In this document: piece after piece, positions 50,930 through 59,193 of the stretch
How positions within the stretch are numbered: the first letter of the stretch is position 1
Layout of the letters: each line of letters opens with the position of its first letter
From: Clostridiales bacterium
GTDB lineage: Bacteria > Bacillota > Clostridia > Lachnospirales > Lachnospiraceae
Direction: 5' to 3'
Length of the DNA: 64,000 nt
Assembly (NCBI GenBank): GCA_012839295.1
Contig: DUNO01000049.1
Span: 62,001-126,000, forward strand
Notes under the pieces: model-generated
Seen by the model: only the letters and a program-made list of their open reading frames with translations
What the model was told of the DNA's origin: nothing
Database searches by the model: none
Translations under genes and position numbers: made by a program

Positions 50930-52135
50930 ATGGAACAAGCCTTACTCACCCAGCTTTTAGCCATGCAGTGCAACATATTCCATACCCCGTTTTATCTCTA
51001 TGACAAAGAGACACGGCTGGAGGCCTTCGAGCCCTACCCCAGCCCCTGCGATCTGGTGCTCCCCTGGCTGCCTACCCTGCAGCAGACGGAGGATTCCTTG
51101 AATTACCTTCTTACCAAGGACTTCCTGCTCTTTGGAAGGATACTGGATCTCTCCTCAGGATTACAGGTCATCGTTGGCCCGGTGCGGATAGGCTCCATTA
51201 CGGAAACCACACTGCACAACGTCATGCTTGCCGCAAGACCCGCCATCGGCCCGGAGCACATCCAGGAAATCGGCCAGTTCTTAAATTCCTGTGCCTCCTT
51301 TCCCCCGGAACAGTTCCTGCCCATCCTCTGCCTGGTCCATGGATACCTGAACCATAAAATCATCACCTACAAGGAGCTGATGAAGAAGGACGCCGGCAAA
51401 AGCATCCTATATGATACAAACCTGCGCATGATATCCGCCGTAAAGGAGCATACCTACGGAGAAACCGTAAGACGGAATAATTTTGACCTGGAATCTGAGA
51501 TTATGTTTTACATCAGCCATGGGATGACTGAGAAGCTAAAGAACATGAAGTTTGTCCGCTATGACATAGGCAGCCTGGCCTTCGATTCCCTGCGCCACTA
51601 TAAAAATGCCATCATTATCCTGAATACCCTCTCCCAGAGGGCTGCCATCATCGGCGGCCTTGACCCTGAGACCAGCTATCAGCTGGGGGAAATATATATC
51701 CAGAAAATTGAAGCCTGCCGGGATATCGATTCCCTTTTCTCCTTCAGCGAGAACATTGCGGTTGATTACTGTGAACGGGTGGAGCGCCTGCTGCATCCCC
51801 AGACGAAGCATCCCAAAATCAACGAAGCCATGCACTTTATCAGGGAAAATTACCAAAAAAGGCTGACGGTAGATGAAATTGCCCGGGAAGTGGATCTGTC
51901 CAGCGAATATTTATCCAGTAAATTCCGCCAGGTTACGGGGATTTCCCTGCCCACTTATATTAACCAGCAAAAGATCGGGGAAGCCAAGCAGCTCCTGCAT
52001 TTTACCGATATGTCCCTGTCAGAGATATCCGTATACCTGTCCTTCTCCTCCCAGAGCTATTTCCAGACGGTCTTTAAAAATATGACAGGCGATACCCCGA
52101 TGGAATACCGCCTGAAGAATAAATTATTTACTTAG
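50930..52135 (+). CDS. AraC family transcriptional regulator
   Basis: About 401 residues. The first ~270 residues are a sensor region of the YesN-like/PocR-like type with no clear cupin (LLAMQCNIFHTPFYLYDKET, LFGRILDLSSGLQVIVGPV). The C-terminal two-HTH domain is clear: RLTVDEIAREVDLSSEYLSS and SLSEISVYLSFSSQSYFQTV, then NMTGDTPMEYRLKNKLF. Start at 50930 with GGAGG seven bases upstream. It is read away from the GPH/GH2 genes and should activate them. Parts of a second copy exist elsewhere in the window: a fragment of its 3' end at 61249-61326 and a copy of its upstream region at 62407-62506. Confidence 0.88.
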   Translation: MEQALLTQLLAMQCNIFHTPFYLYDKETRLEAFEPYPSPCDLVLPWLPTLQQTEDSLNYLLTKDFLLFGRILDLSSGLQVIVGPVRIGSITETTLHNVMLAARPAIGPEHIQEIGQFLNSCASFPPEQFLPILCLVHGYLNHKIITYKELMKKDAGKSILYDTNLRMISAVKEHTYGETVRRNNFDLESEIMFYISHGMTEKLKNMKFVRYDIGSLAFDSLRHYKNAIIILNTLSQRAAIIGGLDPETSYQLGEIYIQKIEACRDIDSLFSFSENIAVDYCERVERLLHPQTKHPKINEAMHFIRENYQKRLTVDEIAREVDLSSEYLSSKFRQVTGISLPTYINQQKIGEAKQLLHFTDMSLSEISVYLSFSSQSYFQTVFKNMTGDTPMEYRLKNKLFT

Positions 52136-52152
52136 GTGAATCAAAATCATCC

Positions 52153-52245
52153 TTATTTAACCTTTAATACACTTCCAATTAACCTGATCGCCAGCTTCGG
52201 ATTGATTTTGTACAGGATGTTCATAAGCTTGGCATCTTTGCCGAG
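52153..52245 (-). pseudogene. C-terminal fragment of a short-chain dehydrogenase
   Basis: Between the AraC and GH3 genes the reverse strand reads AGLGKDAKLMNILYKINP, then KLAIRLIGSVLKVK and a stop, preceded by an in-frame TAG. This resembles the end of DltE/YqjQ-like SDR proteins. Only about 31 codons remain. Confidence 0.4.
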
Positions 52246-52251
52246 ACCTGC

Positions 52252-54678
52252 CTAAAGAATCTCACCAATACAATAAAACCCTCTATTCTTCCCATCAATA
52301 AAGCAATCTTCGTTAATATAAAAGCTGTCCTTCAACCGGATGTCTACGGCAGATGAACCTATTTCTACCATCATTTCACCCTTTTCTATCTTCCACTTCA
52401 TCCCGCTGTCCAAAAATGCCAGCTGGCTCAGATCTACTCTAAATTGAATTTTCTTAGTCTCACCAGCGCGTATCGGTGTCCGGATAAAACCGGCTAATTC
52501 TTTGTTCGGCCGATTTATACTTGCGTATTTATCACTGATATAGAGCTGGACAACCTCTTCACCATCCATGTTCCCGGTATTTTCTACCTCCACCTGAACA
52601 ACAAGGGCTTCATCCGGGTTCAATCTATTTTTCTGTATAACGAGATTGCTATAAGAAAAGCGGGTATAAGACAGACCATGTCCAAAATAATAACGTGGCT
52701 CATGGGTACAATCCGCATAGCTTTTAAAATAGCTCAAGGTGTTTTGGTGATAGCTGGAGCCATTGAGGTGATTATAATGAACCGGGATCTGTCCGGCACT
52801 GTATGCCACAGATACGGGGAGCCTGCCTGCCGGATTGTAGTCCCCAAAAAGAACTGAAACAATTGCCCCTGCACCTCTTTCTGCCGGACTCCATGCTTCT
52901 AAAATAGCATTCGCATATTTGTCCGCATTGTCGCTGGATACAGGCCTTCCATCAAAATGTACGGCGATTACCGGCTTATTCAGCTTGCTAAGCTTTTCTA
53001 AAAATAGTTCCTGGCAAGGAGGCAGGTTGATGTTGACGGAATCAATGCCTTCTCCCGTGGATGCGGTACTCCCTGTTCCATACTTTCCTCCGATGGTTAC
53101 AATTACGGCATCTGCTTTTTTCGCAGCTTCTAAAGCTGCTTCATGTGCGCTGCAATCATCACCGGCATATGGGTATCCATAGGAGTATTCAAATTCAATA
53201 TCCCCACAGCTTTCACACAATTGCTCATATAGGGTTTGCATGTCCGGGACTCTTTTCTTCACCCTTGCCTCAACATCCGGGGATTCCTTTTGCACGCTGG
53301 TACCTGGGTACTGCTCCCTTTTAGATAATCCCTCCATCAGGGCGATCAATTCCTCCTGGGAAGCCTCCTTCCTATTGAAGCCTGCCATTGTGTTTTCCCC
53401 AACAAGATCACTTTCATACAAGCTCATGGCAGTATAACCGCCAAACATTGCGCGGACCGTATTGGCATGATAGCCGATTACAGCAATCTGTTTTTTGCTT
53501 TTGCTTAATGGTAAAACTCCATCATTTTTGACTAGCACCAGAGATTCCTGTGCGCACTTCAGGGATATTTCCTTGGTGAATGGATTAGAAAATTCCTTTA
53601 TGATTTCCTCTGCAGGTGACGCGTATGGGTTTTCGAAAAGCCCCAGCCTGAATTTAACGGTTAAAATTCTCCTTACTGCACGGTCTAATACGGCCATATC
53701 AGCCTTTCCTGTTTTAAACCATTCCATCAAGGTATCATTAAAGCTTTTCCTGGAAGGCAATTCCTGGTCAACTCCGGCGGTTAATGCCTGAAGCCCTGCC
53801 TCCTCCAGGCTCCCATACATTTTTTGTCTCTCATGCATCTCTGATACAGAGCTATAGTCTGAGACGACAATACCGTCAAATCCCATTTTTTCACGCAGAA
53901 TTTCCGTTAATAGATGTTTTGATCCAGAAACTGCCTCTCCGTTAACCGTATTATAGGATGTCATAATCCCCTGCAAGCCAGCTTCTGTAACGGCTGCCTG
54001 AAATGGCTTAACATATACTTCCTGAAGCATTCGCTCTGGTATGTCACAATTTGCAGCATGAATTCCTCCCTGCGTGTTATGATAACCCACAAAATGCTTC
54101 GCCGTCGCCATTAGTCTATGTTTTTTTCCTCCACCCTTTTGAAGTCCTCTGACATAAGCCGCTCCCATAGCAGAGGCTAGCGCCGGATCCTCCCCATAGG
54201 TTTCACCCTGCCTTCCAAATCTTGAGTCCCTGGAAATATCAAGAACAGGTGCAAAGCATTGTGATACCCCTGCTGCACTTGCCTGCTTTCCAATAAGTTC
54301 TGCCATTGTTTCCTGAAGCCCCGGATTAAAGGTAGAGGCTTGCCCTATACCGGAGGGAAAGCTGGTAGCATCCGGTATCATTGCGCCGCACAGGGTTTCT
54401 ACGTGGAAAATTGCGGGTATTCTATGTTCGCTCCTTTCCATAACGATATCTTGGATTTGATTCAACAGATTAACTGCTTCCATTGTATTTTCTTTTTCAA
54501 GTGCTACAAAGAATGCGACCTGCCCTACTCCATATGGATAATCCTCAAGCCCGTCCATTGACCATTTTGCCGGATTATATCCGACAATCTGGGCCAGCTT
54601 TTCCTCTAAGGACATTCTGGAAAGCAAATCCTCTGCCCTTTCTTCCGGTTCTAACGATATGTCTTTATATTTTTCCAT
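52252..54678 (-). CDS. GH3 beta-glycosidase
   Basis: 808 residues, cytoplasmic. Domain 1 barrel: DLLSRMSLEEKLAQIVGY, PVLDISRDSRFGRQGETYGE, ATAKHFVGYHNTQGG and the nucleophile aspartate in FDGIVVSDYSSVSEMH. Domain 2: LVLVKNDGVLPLSKSKKQIA and VIVTIGGKYGTGSTASTGEG. The C-terminal fibronectin-III-like domain has ENTGNMDGEEVVQLYISD and KELAGFIRTPIRAGETKKI. Such enzymes release glucose, xylose or arabinose from imported oligosaccharides. It lies behind the sugar ABC permease genes with a 138-base gap containing a 22-bp repeat, and is probably the last gene of that operon. The exact sugar is not evident. Confidence 0.88.
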   Translation of the reverse strand: MEKYKDISLEPEERAEDLLSRMSLEEKLAQIVGYNPAKWSMDGLEDYPYGVGQVAFFVALEKENTMEAVNLLNQIQDIVMERSEHRIPAIFHVETLCGAMIPDATSFPSGIGQASTFNPGLQETMAELIGKQASAAGVSQCFAPVLDISRDSRFGRQGETYGEDPALASAMGAAYVRGLQKGGGKKHRLMATAKHFVGYHNTQGGIHAANCDIPERMLQEVYVKPFQAAVTEAGLQGIMTSYNTVNGEAVSGSKHLLTEILREKMGFDGIVVSDYSSVSEMHERQKMYGSLEEAGLQALTAGVDQELPSRKSFNDTLMEWFKTGKADMAVLDRAVRRILTVKFRLGLFENPYASPAEEIIKEFSNPFTKEISLKCAQESLVLVKNDGVLPLSKSKKQIAVIGYHANTVRAMFGGYTAMSLYESDLVGENTMAGFNRKEASQEELIALMEGLSKREQYPGTSVQKESPDVEARVKKRVPDMQTLYEQLCESCGDIEFEYSYGYPYAGDDCSAHEAALEAAKKADAVIVTIGGKYGTGSTASTGEGIDSVNINLPPCQELFLEKLSKLNKPVIAVHFDGRPVSSDNADKYANAILEAWSPAERGAGAIVSVLFGDYNPAGRLPVSVAYSAGQIPVHYNHLNGSSYHQNTLSYFKSYADCTHEPRYYFGHGLSYTRFSYSNLVIQKNRLNPDEALVVQVEVENTGNMDGEEVVQLYISDKYASINRPNKELAGFIRTPIRAGETKKIQFRVDLSQLAFLDSGMKWKIEKGEMMVEIGSSAVDIRLKDSFYINEDCFIDGKNRGFYCIGEIL

Positions 54679-54755
54679 GATCCATACCCTCTCTTTCTCT
54701 TGTATGAATGAAATGTCTATTGATCCTCCAGGACTTTTGCCTGGTAAACTGTCTG

Positions 54756-54799
54756 CCCTTTTCTAAGCATAGTCAGTCCCTTTTCTAAGCATAGTCAGT
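54756..54799. repeat. 22-bp direct repeat, two units and a partial third
   Basis: CCCTTTTCTAAGCATAGTCAGT occurs at 54756-54777 and again, identical, at 54778-54799; a shortened third start (CCCTTTT) follows. It sits between the permease and GH3 genes. Perfect identity means it is recent. Confidence 0.85.
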
Positions 54800-54816
54800 C
54801 CCTTTTCCAGTCGGAA

Positions 54817-55710
54817 TCATCCTTTGACGGCGCCCAATGAAATACCCTTAACAAAATATTTCTGAATAAATGGATAGATGACCAAGATCGGCAGCATACC
54901 AACGACAGCAATTGCCATTCTTACGGTTCCTGCCGGTAAAGTGCCGGCCAAGGTGGTGGACTTGGCCACCGAGGTGGTGTTCTTCGACAGATACTCTATA
55001 TTCTTTAGCATGTTATTTAAAATTTGCTGGATGCTGTACAGCTTATCATCGGTAACATAGTATAATCCGTTCTGCCAGTCATTCCAATAGGCCACTCCTA
55101 TGAATAAGCCGATCGTGGCAATGATGGGCTTTGCCAAAGGAAATATTAACTTCCTGACTATTATAAATTCATTTGCCCCATCTATGGTTGCCGCCTCAAT
55201 TAGCGCCTGGGGTACATTGTTTTGTATATAGCTGCGCACCAGGATGACATTAAAGGCATTCATCAGGAGACCCGGTATGATCAACGCAAAAATCGTATTC
55301 TTTATGCCGAAATACCTTGTATACATGATATAAGTTGGAACCAGCCCACCATTGAAAAGCATTGTAAACAGGAGATATACAGAGAAAAACCTCTTTAAGG
55401 GAAATTCCCGCTTTGACAGGGCATATGCATATAAAACAGAACTGATGACTCCTAGCAAGGTACCGGATGCCGTTACAAAAATAGTGATAAAATAAGCACG
55501 GAAAATCTGCATGCGTTCCTTCCAAATATAGCCGTAGGCCTCCAGGCTAAAGGTGCGGGGCCATAGTGAATACCCATATAGGGTGATATCTTTATTCTGG
55601 GTAAAGGATGAGGATATCAGCACAATTAGCGGAACTAAGGTTGCTATTGAAATCAAGATCATGAATAGGTTAAAGAAAACCTGGTATATTTTTTCACTTC
55701 TATAGTGCAT
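54817..55710 (-). CDS. Carbohydrate ABC transporter permease (LplC/AraQ type)
   Basis: 297 residues, six membrane segments. LplC-group traits: TLVPLIVLISSSFTQNKD, SLEAYGYIWKE, FSVYLLFTMLFNGGLVPTYI, and the EAA loop EAATIDGANEFIIVRKLIFP meeting the ATPase; ends with FIQKYFVKGISLGAVKG, the usual tail of this group. The ATPase gene is not in the locus; such systems share a common MsmX-type ATPase elsewhere. It is 14 bases behind the other permease gene. Confidence 0.9.
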   Translation of the reverse strand: MHYRSEKIYQVFFNLFMILISIATLVPLIVLISSSFTQNKDITLYGYSLWPRTFSLEAYGYIWKERMQIFRAYFITIFVTASGTLLGVISSVLYAYALSKREFPLKRFFSVYLLFTMLFNGGLVPTYIMYTRYFGIKNTIFALIIPGLLMNAFNVILVRSYIQNNVPQALIEAATIDGANEFIIVRKLIFPLAKPIIATIGLFIGVAYWNDWQNGLYYVTDDKLYSIQQILNNMLKNIEYLSKNTTSVAKSTTLAGTLPAGTVRMAIAVVGMLPILVIYPFIQKYFVKGISLGAVKG

Positions 55711-55724
55711 AACTTCCCCTTTCT

Positions 55725-56642
55725 TTAAAACAATGCATTTTCACTGCTATATCTTTTTGTTATCCAATTGGCACATAGCACTAACAAAAATCCAACCAGT
55801 GACTGGTACACCCCTGCTGCCGATGACATCGCCACATCGCCCAAGCTGATTAATCCACGGTACACATAGGTATCAATCGTATTCGTCGCATCCATCAAAG
55901 CCCCTGAGCTCATGGGCACCTGGTAGAAAAGTCCGAAGTCGGAATAAAAAATACGGCCGATATTCAGAAGCAAAATCGTTATAATGGTCGGTTTAATCAT
56001 GGGCAGCATAATATATCTGATCCTTTGCAGCTTTGTAATACCATCCACCGAAGCTGCTTCATACAATTCACCGTCAATGCCTAGAATCGAGGCCAAATAG
56101 ATTACGGTGCTATAACCCACTGTCTTCCAGCAATTAATGATGACAAGGATAAAGGGCCAGTACTCCGGCCTCGAATACCATGAGACCTTCTCCCTTCCGA
56201 ACCTCTCCAAAACCCCATTCAGCAGCCCCGTATCTCCTGCTAAAAAGGAATACGCCAGATAGCTTACGATGATCATGGACAGCATATAGGGGAGCAATAA
56301 TACGGTCTGGTAGAATTTCACGGCTCGTTTAGACCAGATCTCGCTGAGCAATATGGCAAATATAATTGCCATTACCATCGTCGATATAATAAAGGCTCCA
56401 TTGTATAAAATCGTATTCCTCGTAATTCTAAATGCATCCGGTGTTTTAAATAGATATTCAAAATTAGCCAGCCCCGACCAGTCACTCCCTAGAATACCCT
56501 TACTGTAGTCCATGTGCTTAAAGGCAATCAGTATACCGCCCATTGGTATGTAGTTATTGATCAATAGGTATAGAAAGCCTGGAAGCAGCATGATATAAAT
56601 GGGCATATATTTTTTAAGCTTATAGCGAAAACTCTTCTTCAT
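55725..56642 (-). CDS. Carbohydrate ABC transporter permease (LplB type)
   Basis: About 305 residues, six membrane segments: YIMLLPGFLYLLINNYIPMG, IAFKHMDYSKGILGSDWSGL, NTILYNGAFIISTMVMAI, and the EAA loop YEAASVDGITKLQRIRYIMLP with late STIVYLASILGIDGELYE in front. The ATG at 56642 is chosen: GGGGAG stands nine bases upstream, and relatives start there. The frame is open 53 codons further, but that stretch contains the terminator at 56703-56740 and overlaps the previous gene. It partners the LplC-type permease below. Confidence 0.88.
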   Translation of the reverse strand: MKKSFRYKLKKYMPIYIMLLPGFLYLLINNYIPMGGILIAFKHMDYSKGILGSDWSGLANFEYLFKTPDAFRITRNTILYNGAFIISTMVMAIIFAILLSEIWSKRAVKFYQTVLLLPYMLSMIIVSYLAYSFLAGDTGLLNGVLERFGREKVSWYSRPEYWPFILVIINCWKTVGYSTVIYLASILGIDGELYEAASVDGITKLQRIRYIMLPMIKPTIITILLLNIGRIFYSDFGLFYQVPMSSGALMDATNTIDTYVYRGLISLGDVAMSSAAGVYQSLVGFLLVLCANWITKRYSSENALF

Positions 56643-56702
56643 TTCCTTAATCTCCCCGTGCCTTTCAATTTTTGATGGCCTATTCAAAAAATTAAATAGG
56701 TC

Positions 56703-56740
56703 TGAAAAACATGACCTCTCGTTTGATATGAGAGGCCATG
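56703..56740 (-). terminator. Intercistronic terminator after the sugar-binding protein gene
   Basis: On the reverse strand CATGGCCTCTC pairs with GAGAGGTCATG (56730-56740 with 56710-56720, one G-T pair), followed by TTTTTC. It lies between the lipoprotein stop and the permease start. Confidence 0.85.
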
Positions 56741-56754
56741 ATACATCTGTTTTA

Positions 56755-58287
56755 TTATTTGGAGCTATACCACTGATCCACCTGTGCTTGTGCATCATCA
56801 ATGATTTTCTGGATTCCTGCTGCCTGAAGCTCGCTTACCATGGATGCAACCGTTTTATCCGGGTCAGCATAGCCGGCTTGAATCACCAGCCTATATTTAC
56901 TTATTACATTGGTTACCGCTGTAATTTCCGTCTTTACCTTCTCCGTATCATAGCTGAACCCGAATAATGGGGAAGGCGTTGAGCTTTCATTCAGCTCCTT
57001 ATACTGCTCCCAGATTGTCGGAGGATCTGATTCCCAGATGTATCCCAAGGAGCCATTGCCGACCAGCCAGGTTTCATTACTCCAGCCAACGGAGGAGCTG
57101 TCCACTCCATCCGGATATCCGATGATGTTATTCGCTTCATCTTTCACCACGTAATCTGTTCCTTCAACTCCGTACATCATTAAATTGTTGATATCCTTAT
57201 TCGTTATCATCAGATCCAGCAGCTTGACTGCCTTCTCAGGCGTACTGCAAGAGCTCGGAACCATATATTGGGCAAAATTCACTGCACTTGTTATTAAAAT
57301 AGGTTCCTCAATACTGATGGTTGTTACTTTTATTCCCGAATTCTTTAACTCCTGGGTTGCAGTCCCGGGATGTATCCCACCGATATAGCCAAAGCAATTT
57401 CCTGCTGCCAGGTACTCCTGCCTGGTTTCCGTGGCCGTCGTTGCATCAGGCATAACGTATCCCTTTGCATTCCATTCATAGGCCATTTTAGCAAAATCCT
57501 TGTACATATCAGTATCATACAGATTTACGACCGTTTTTCCGTCAGAATCCATTAAGGTCACTACTCCCCCTGTAAGCTCATCATATTTACTACTTATCAT
57601 GTATCCAAATACACCGGAAGTAGCATCTGCCGGGCACAAAACATTCATTTCAGGATGCTTTTGCTTTACTTGTTTAAAGATAGCTTCAACATCATCCCAA
57701 GTCTTAACCTGTGCCGGATCGACCCCCAGCTCCTCTAAAATATCCGTGCGGCAGATAAGGCCTTTTCTGCTTGAATATTCATGGAATGTCGGAAAACCAT
57801 AGATTTTATCGTTTACCTTGCATGCATCAATGTACTGGGATATTAATTTTAGGCCATCAGCTGCATATGTATTACATAAATCAGTAATATCCTTCGCCTG
57901 TCCATTTGCCGCATAATTTTTAGTTCCTAAATAGGTAAACATCAAGGCAACATCTTCACCCGAAGAGAGCATCAGGCTTTGTTGGTCAGCAAATACGCCC
58001 CATTCCTGAATATCCAATTTCACCGTTGCGTCCATGTATTGGGACAGTATTTCATTAATTCCTTCCTGAACAGCCTCCAGGCTTGCCGGTGAAGAGGCAT
58101 TTCCCGGAAATACCACCCGCAGCTCCGTCATTTTCCCATCCCTTAAAGGTGACTTTTCTTCAGGAGATGCCGTACCTTGCGCATCATTCTTCTTTTCTTC
58201 CTCCTTTGATCCCCCTGCCCCACAACCTGTTAAGGCTATTGCAGCTATTATTAATATTGCAATCAGGCTTTTCCATTTCTTTTTCAT
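56755..58287 (-). CDS. Extracellular sugar-binding lipoprotein (family 1, DUF3502 type)
   Basis: 510 residues. The signal ends in ALTGC and is followed by a charged flexible linker (GGSKEEEKKNDAQGTAS). The two-lobed binding fold is seen in MTELRVVFPGN, GINEILSQYMDATVKLDIQE, LMLSSGEDVALMFTYLGTKN, KIYGFPTFHEYSSRKGLICR and CFGYIGGIHPGTATQEL. The C-terminal DUF3502 part begins around PSPLFGFSYDTEKVKTE and ends in ADPDKTVASMVSELQAAGI. These lipoproteins serve LplB/LplC-type permeases for oligosaccharides. A YesN-type response regulator box stands in front of its promoter. The terminator after it should give it higher expression than the permeases. Confidence 0.9.
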   Translation of the reverse strand: MKKKWKSLIAILIIAAIALTGCGAGGSKEEEKKNDAQGTASPEEKSPLRDGKMTELRVVFPGNASSPASLEAVQEGINEILSQYMDATVKLDIQEWGVFADQQSLMLSSGEDVALMFTYLGTKNYAANGQAKDITDLCNTYAADGLKLISQYIDACKVNDKIYGFPTFHEYSSRKGLICRTDILEELGVDPAQVKTWDDVEAIFKQVKQKHPEMNVLCPADATSGVFGYMISSKYDELTGGVVTLMDSDGKTVVNLYDTDMYKDFAKMAYEWNAKGYVMPDATTATETRQEYLAAGNCFGYIGGIHPGTATQELKNSGIKVTTISIEEPILITSAVNFAQYMVPSSCSTPEKAVKLLDLMITNKDINNLMMYGVEGTDYVVKDEANNIIGYPDGVDSSSVGWSNETWLVGNGSLGYIWESDPPTIWEQYKELNESSTPSPLFGFSYDTEKVKTEITAVTNVISKYRLVIQAGYADPDKTVASMVSELQAAGIQKIIDDAQAQVDQWYSSK

Positions 58288-58341
58288 ATTCTTCTCCTTA
58301 ATCCTTTATTTTTTATTTCATCGGGCACCCTTGATATAAGA

Positions 58342-58414
58342 ATTATAAGAAAAAAATCACTGCTACAGCAATAGGAAAAGCGATCAAAACTGATAACAAA
58401 AACGACTACTTCCC
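58342..58414 (-). promoter_or_regulatory. Promoter and upstream box of the sugar-binding protein operon
   Basis: TTGCTG (58366-58371) and TATAAT (58342-58347) with an 18-bp spacer. Directly upstream and overlapping the -35, 58366-58414 is about 80% identical to 61073-61121, the same position in front of the histidine kinase promoter. Shared core pieces are CGATCAAA and CGACTACTT (plus-strand reading). Confidence 0.75.
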
Positions 58415-59191
58415 TTTTCTTTCCCTGTATTCTATAGGTGTCATGCCTGTCCACCTCTTAAAAATTTTGGATAAATAGGGTGGTGAATCATAGCCGACCT
58501 GGGTACATATTTTCGCAATTGAATCTTCTGTCTCTAATAATTTCTGCTTCACGATCTGTATCCTATAGAATTGGATGTACTCCATCAGTGAGAAGCCCAT
58601 CTCCTCCTTAAACTCCCGGTTAATGTAGTCCCGGTTTAAATGCACCAGGGCTTCAATATCCTCCCTCGTAATATTTTCCCGGTAATGCTGCTCCATATAG
58701 TCTTTCACCATAGCCACCTCCGGCTTAAGGGCTACCTTTTCACCAGCCATTAATTCCTCTGCCCAGCTTTTATTGGAAAAATAGGAGCCGACCTGGCGGA
58801 GCTTTTCTAACTGACGCCCCTGCTCAATTATTTTTATGGCTTCCTTGATTGTGTTCTCAAGCTCTTCAAAGGAAACAGGCTTTAGCATAAACTGATATAC
58901 CCCCAGGGAGATGGCGCTTCTCGCATAATTAAAATCAGCAAAGCCGGTCAGTATAATATTGATAATCTGAGGGTAAAGGCCTTGAACCCATTGGATCAGC
59001 TGTAGTCCGTTCTCCTGTGGCATCTCTATATCGCAAATAATAATATCAATCTTATTTTGGGAAAGAACCTCCCTCGCCTGCACCGCATTGTAGGCTGTAT
59101 GGACAGAATCAATGCCAATGCTGTCCCAATCTATGGCTTTTTTTAAGATTTGTATCGTTGCCACCTCATCATCTACAATAAGAATGTTCAT
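58406..59191 (-). CDS. YesN-like response regulator with AraC-type DNA-binding domain
   Basis: 261 residues, shorter than YesN because there is almost no linker. Receiver domain: ILIVDDEVATIQIL, phosphoacceptor Asp in IDIIICDIEMPQENGL, Thr/Lys in LTGFADFNYA and FMLKPVSFEEL. Then a short coiled helix (IKIIEQGRQLEKLRQV) and the AraC domain: NITREDIEALVHLNRDYINR and DSIAKICTQVGYDSPPYLSK, ending TGMTPIEYRER. It overlaps nothing and stands two bases behind the kinase gene. The repeated box in front of both local promoters is its likely binding site. Confidence 0.9.
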   Translation of the reverse strand: MNILIVDDEVATIQILKKAIDWDSIGIDSVHTAYNAVQAREVLSQNKIDIIICDIEMPQENGLQLIQWVQGLYPQIINIILTGFADFNYARSAISLGVYQFMLKPVSFEELENTIKEAIKIIEQGRQLEKLRQVGSYFSNKSWAEELMAGEKVALKPEVAMVKDYMEQHYRENITREDIEALVHLNRDYINREFKEEMGFSLMEYIQFYRIQIVKQKLLETEDSIAKICTQVGYDSPPYLSKIFKRWTGMTPIEYRERKGK

Positions 59192-59193
59192 GC

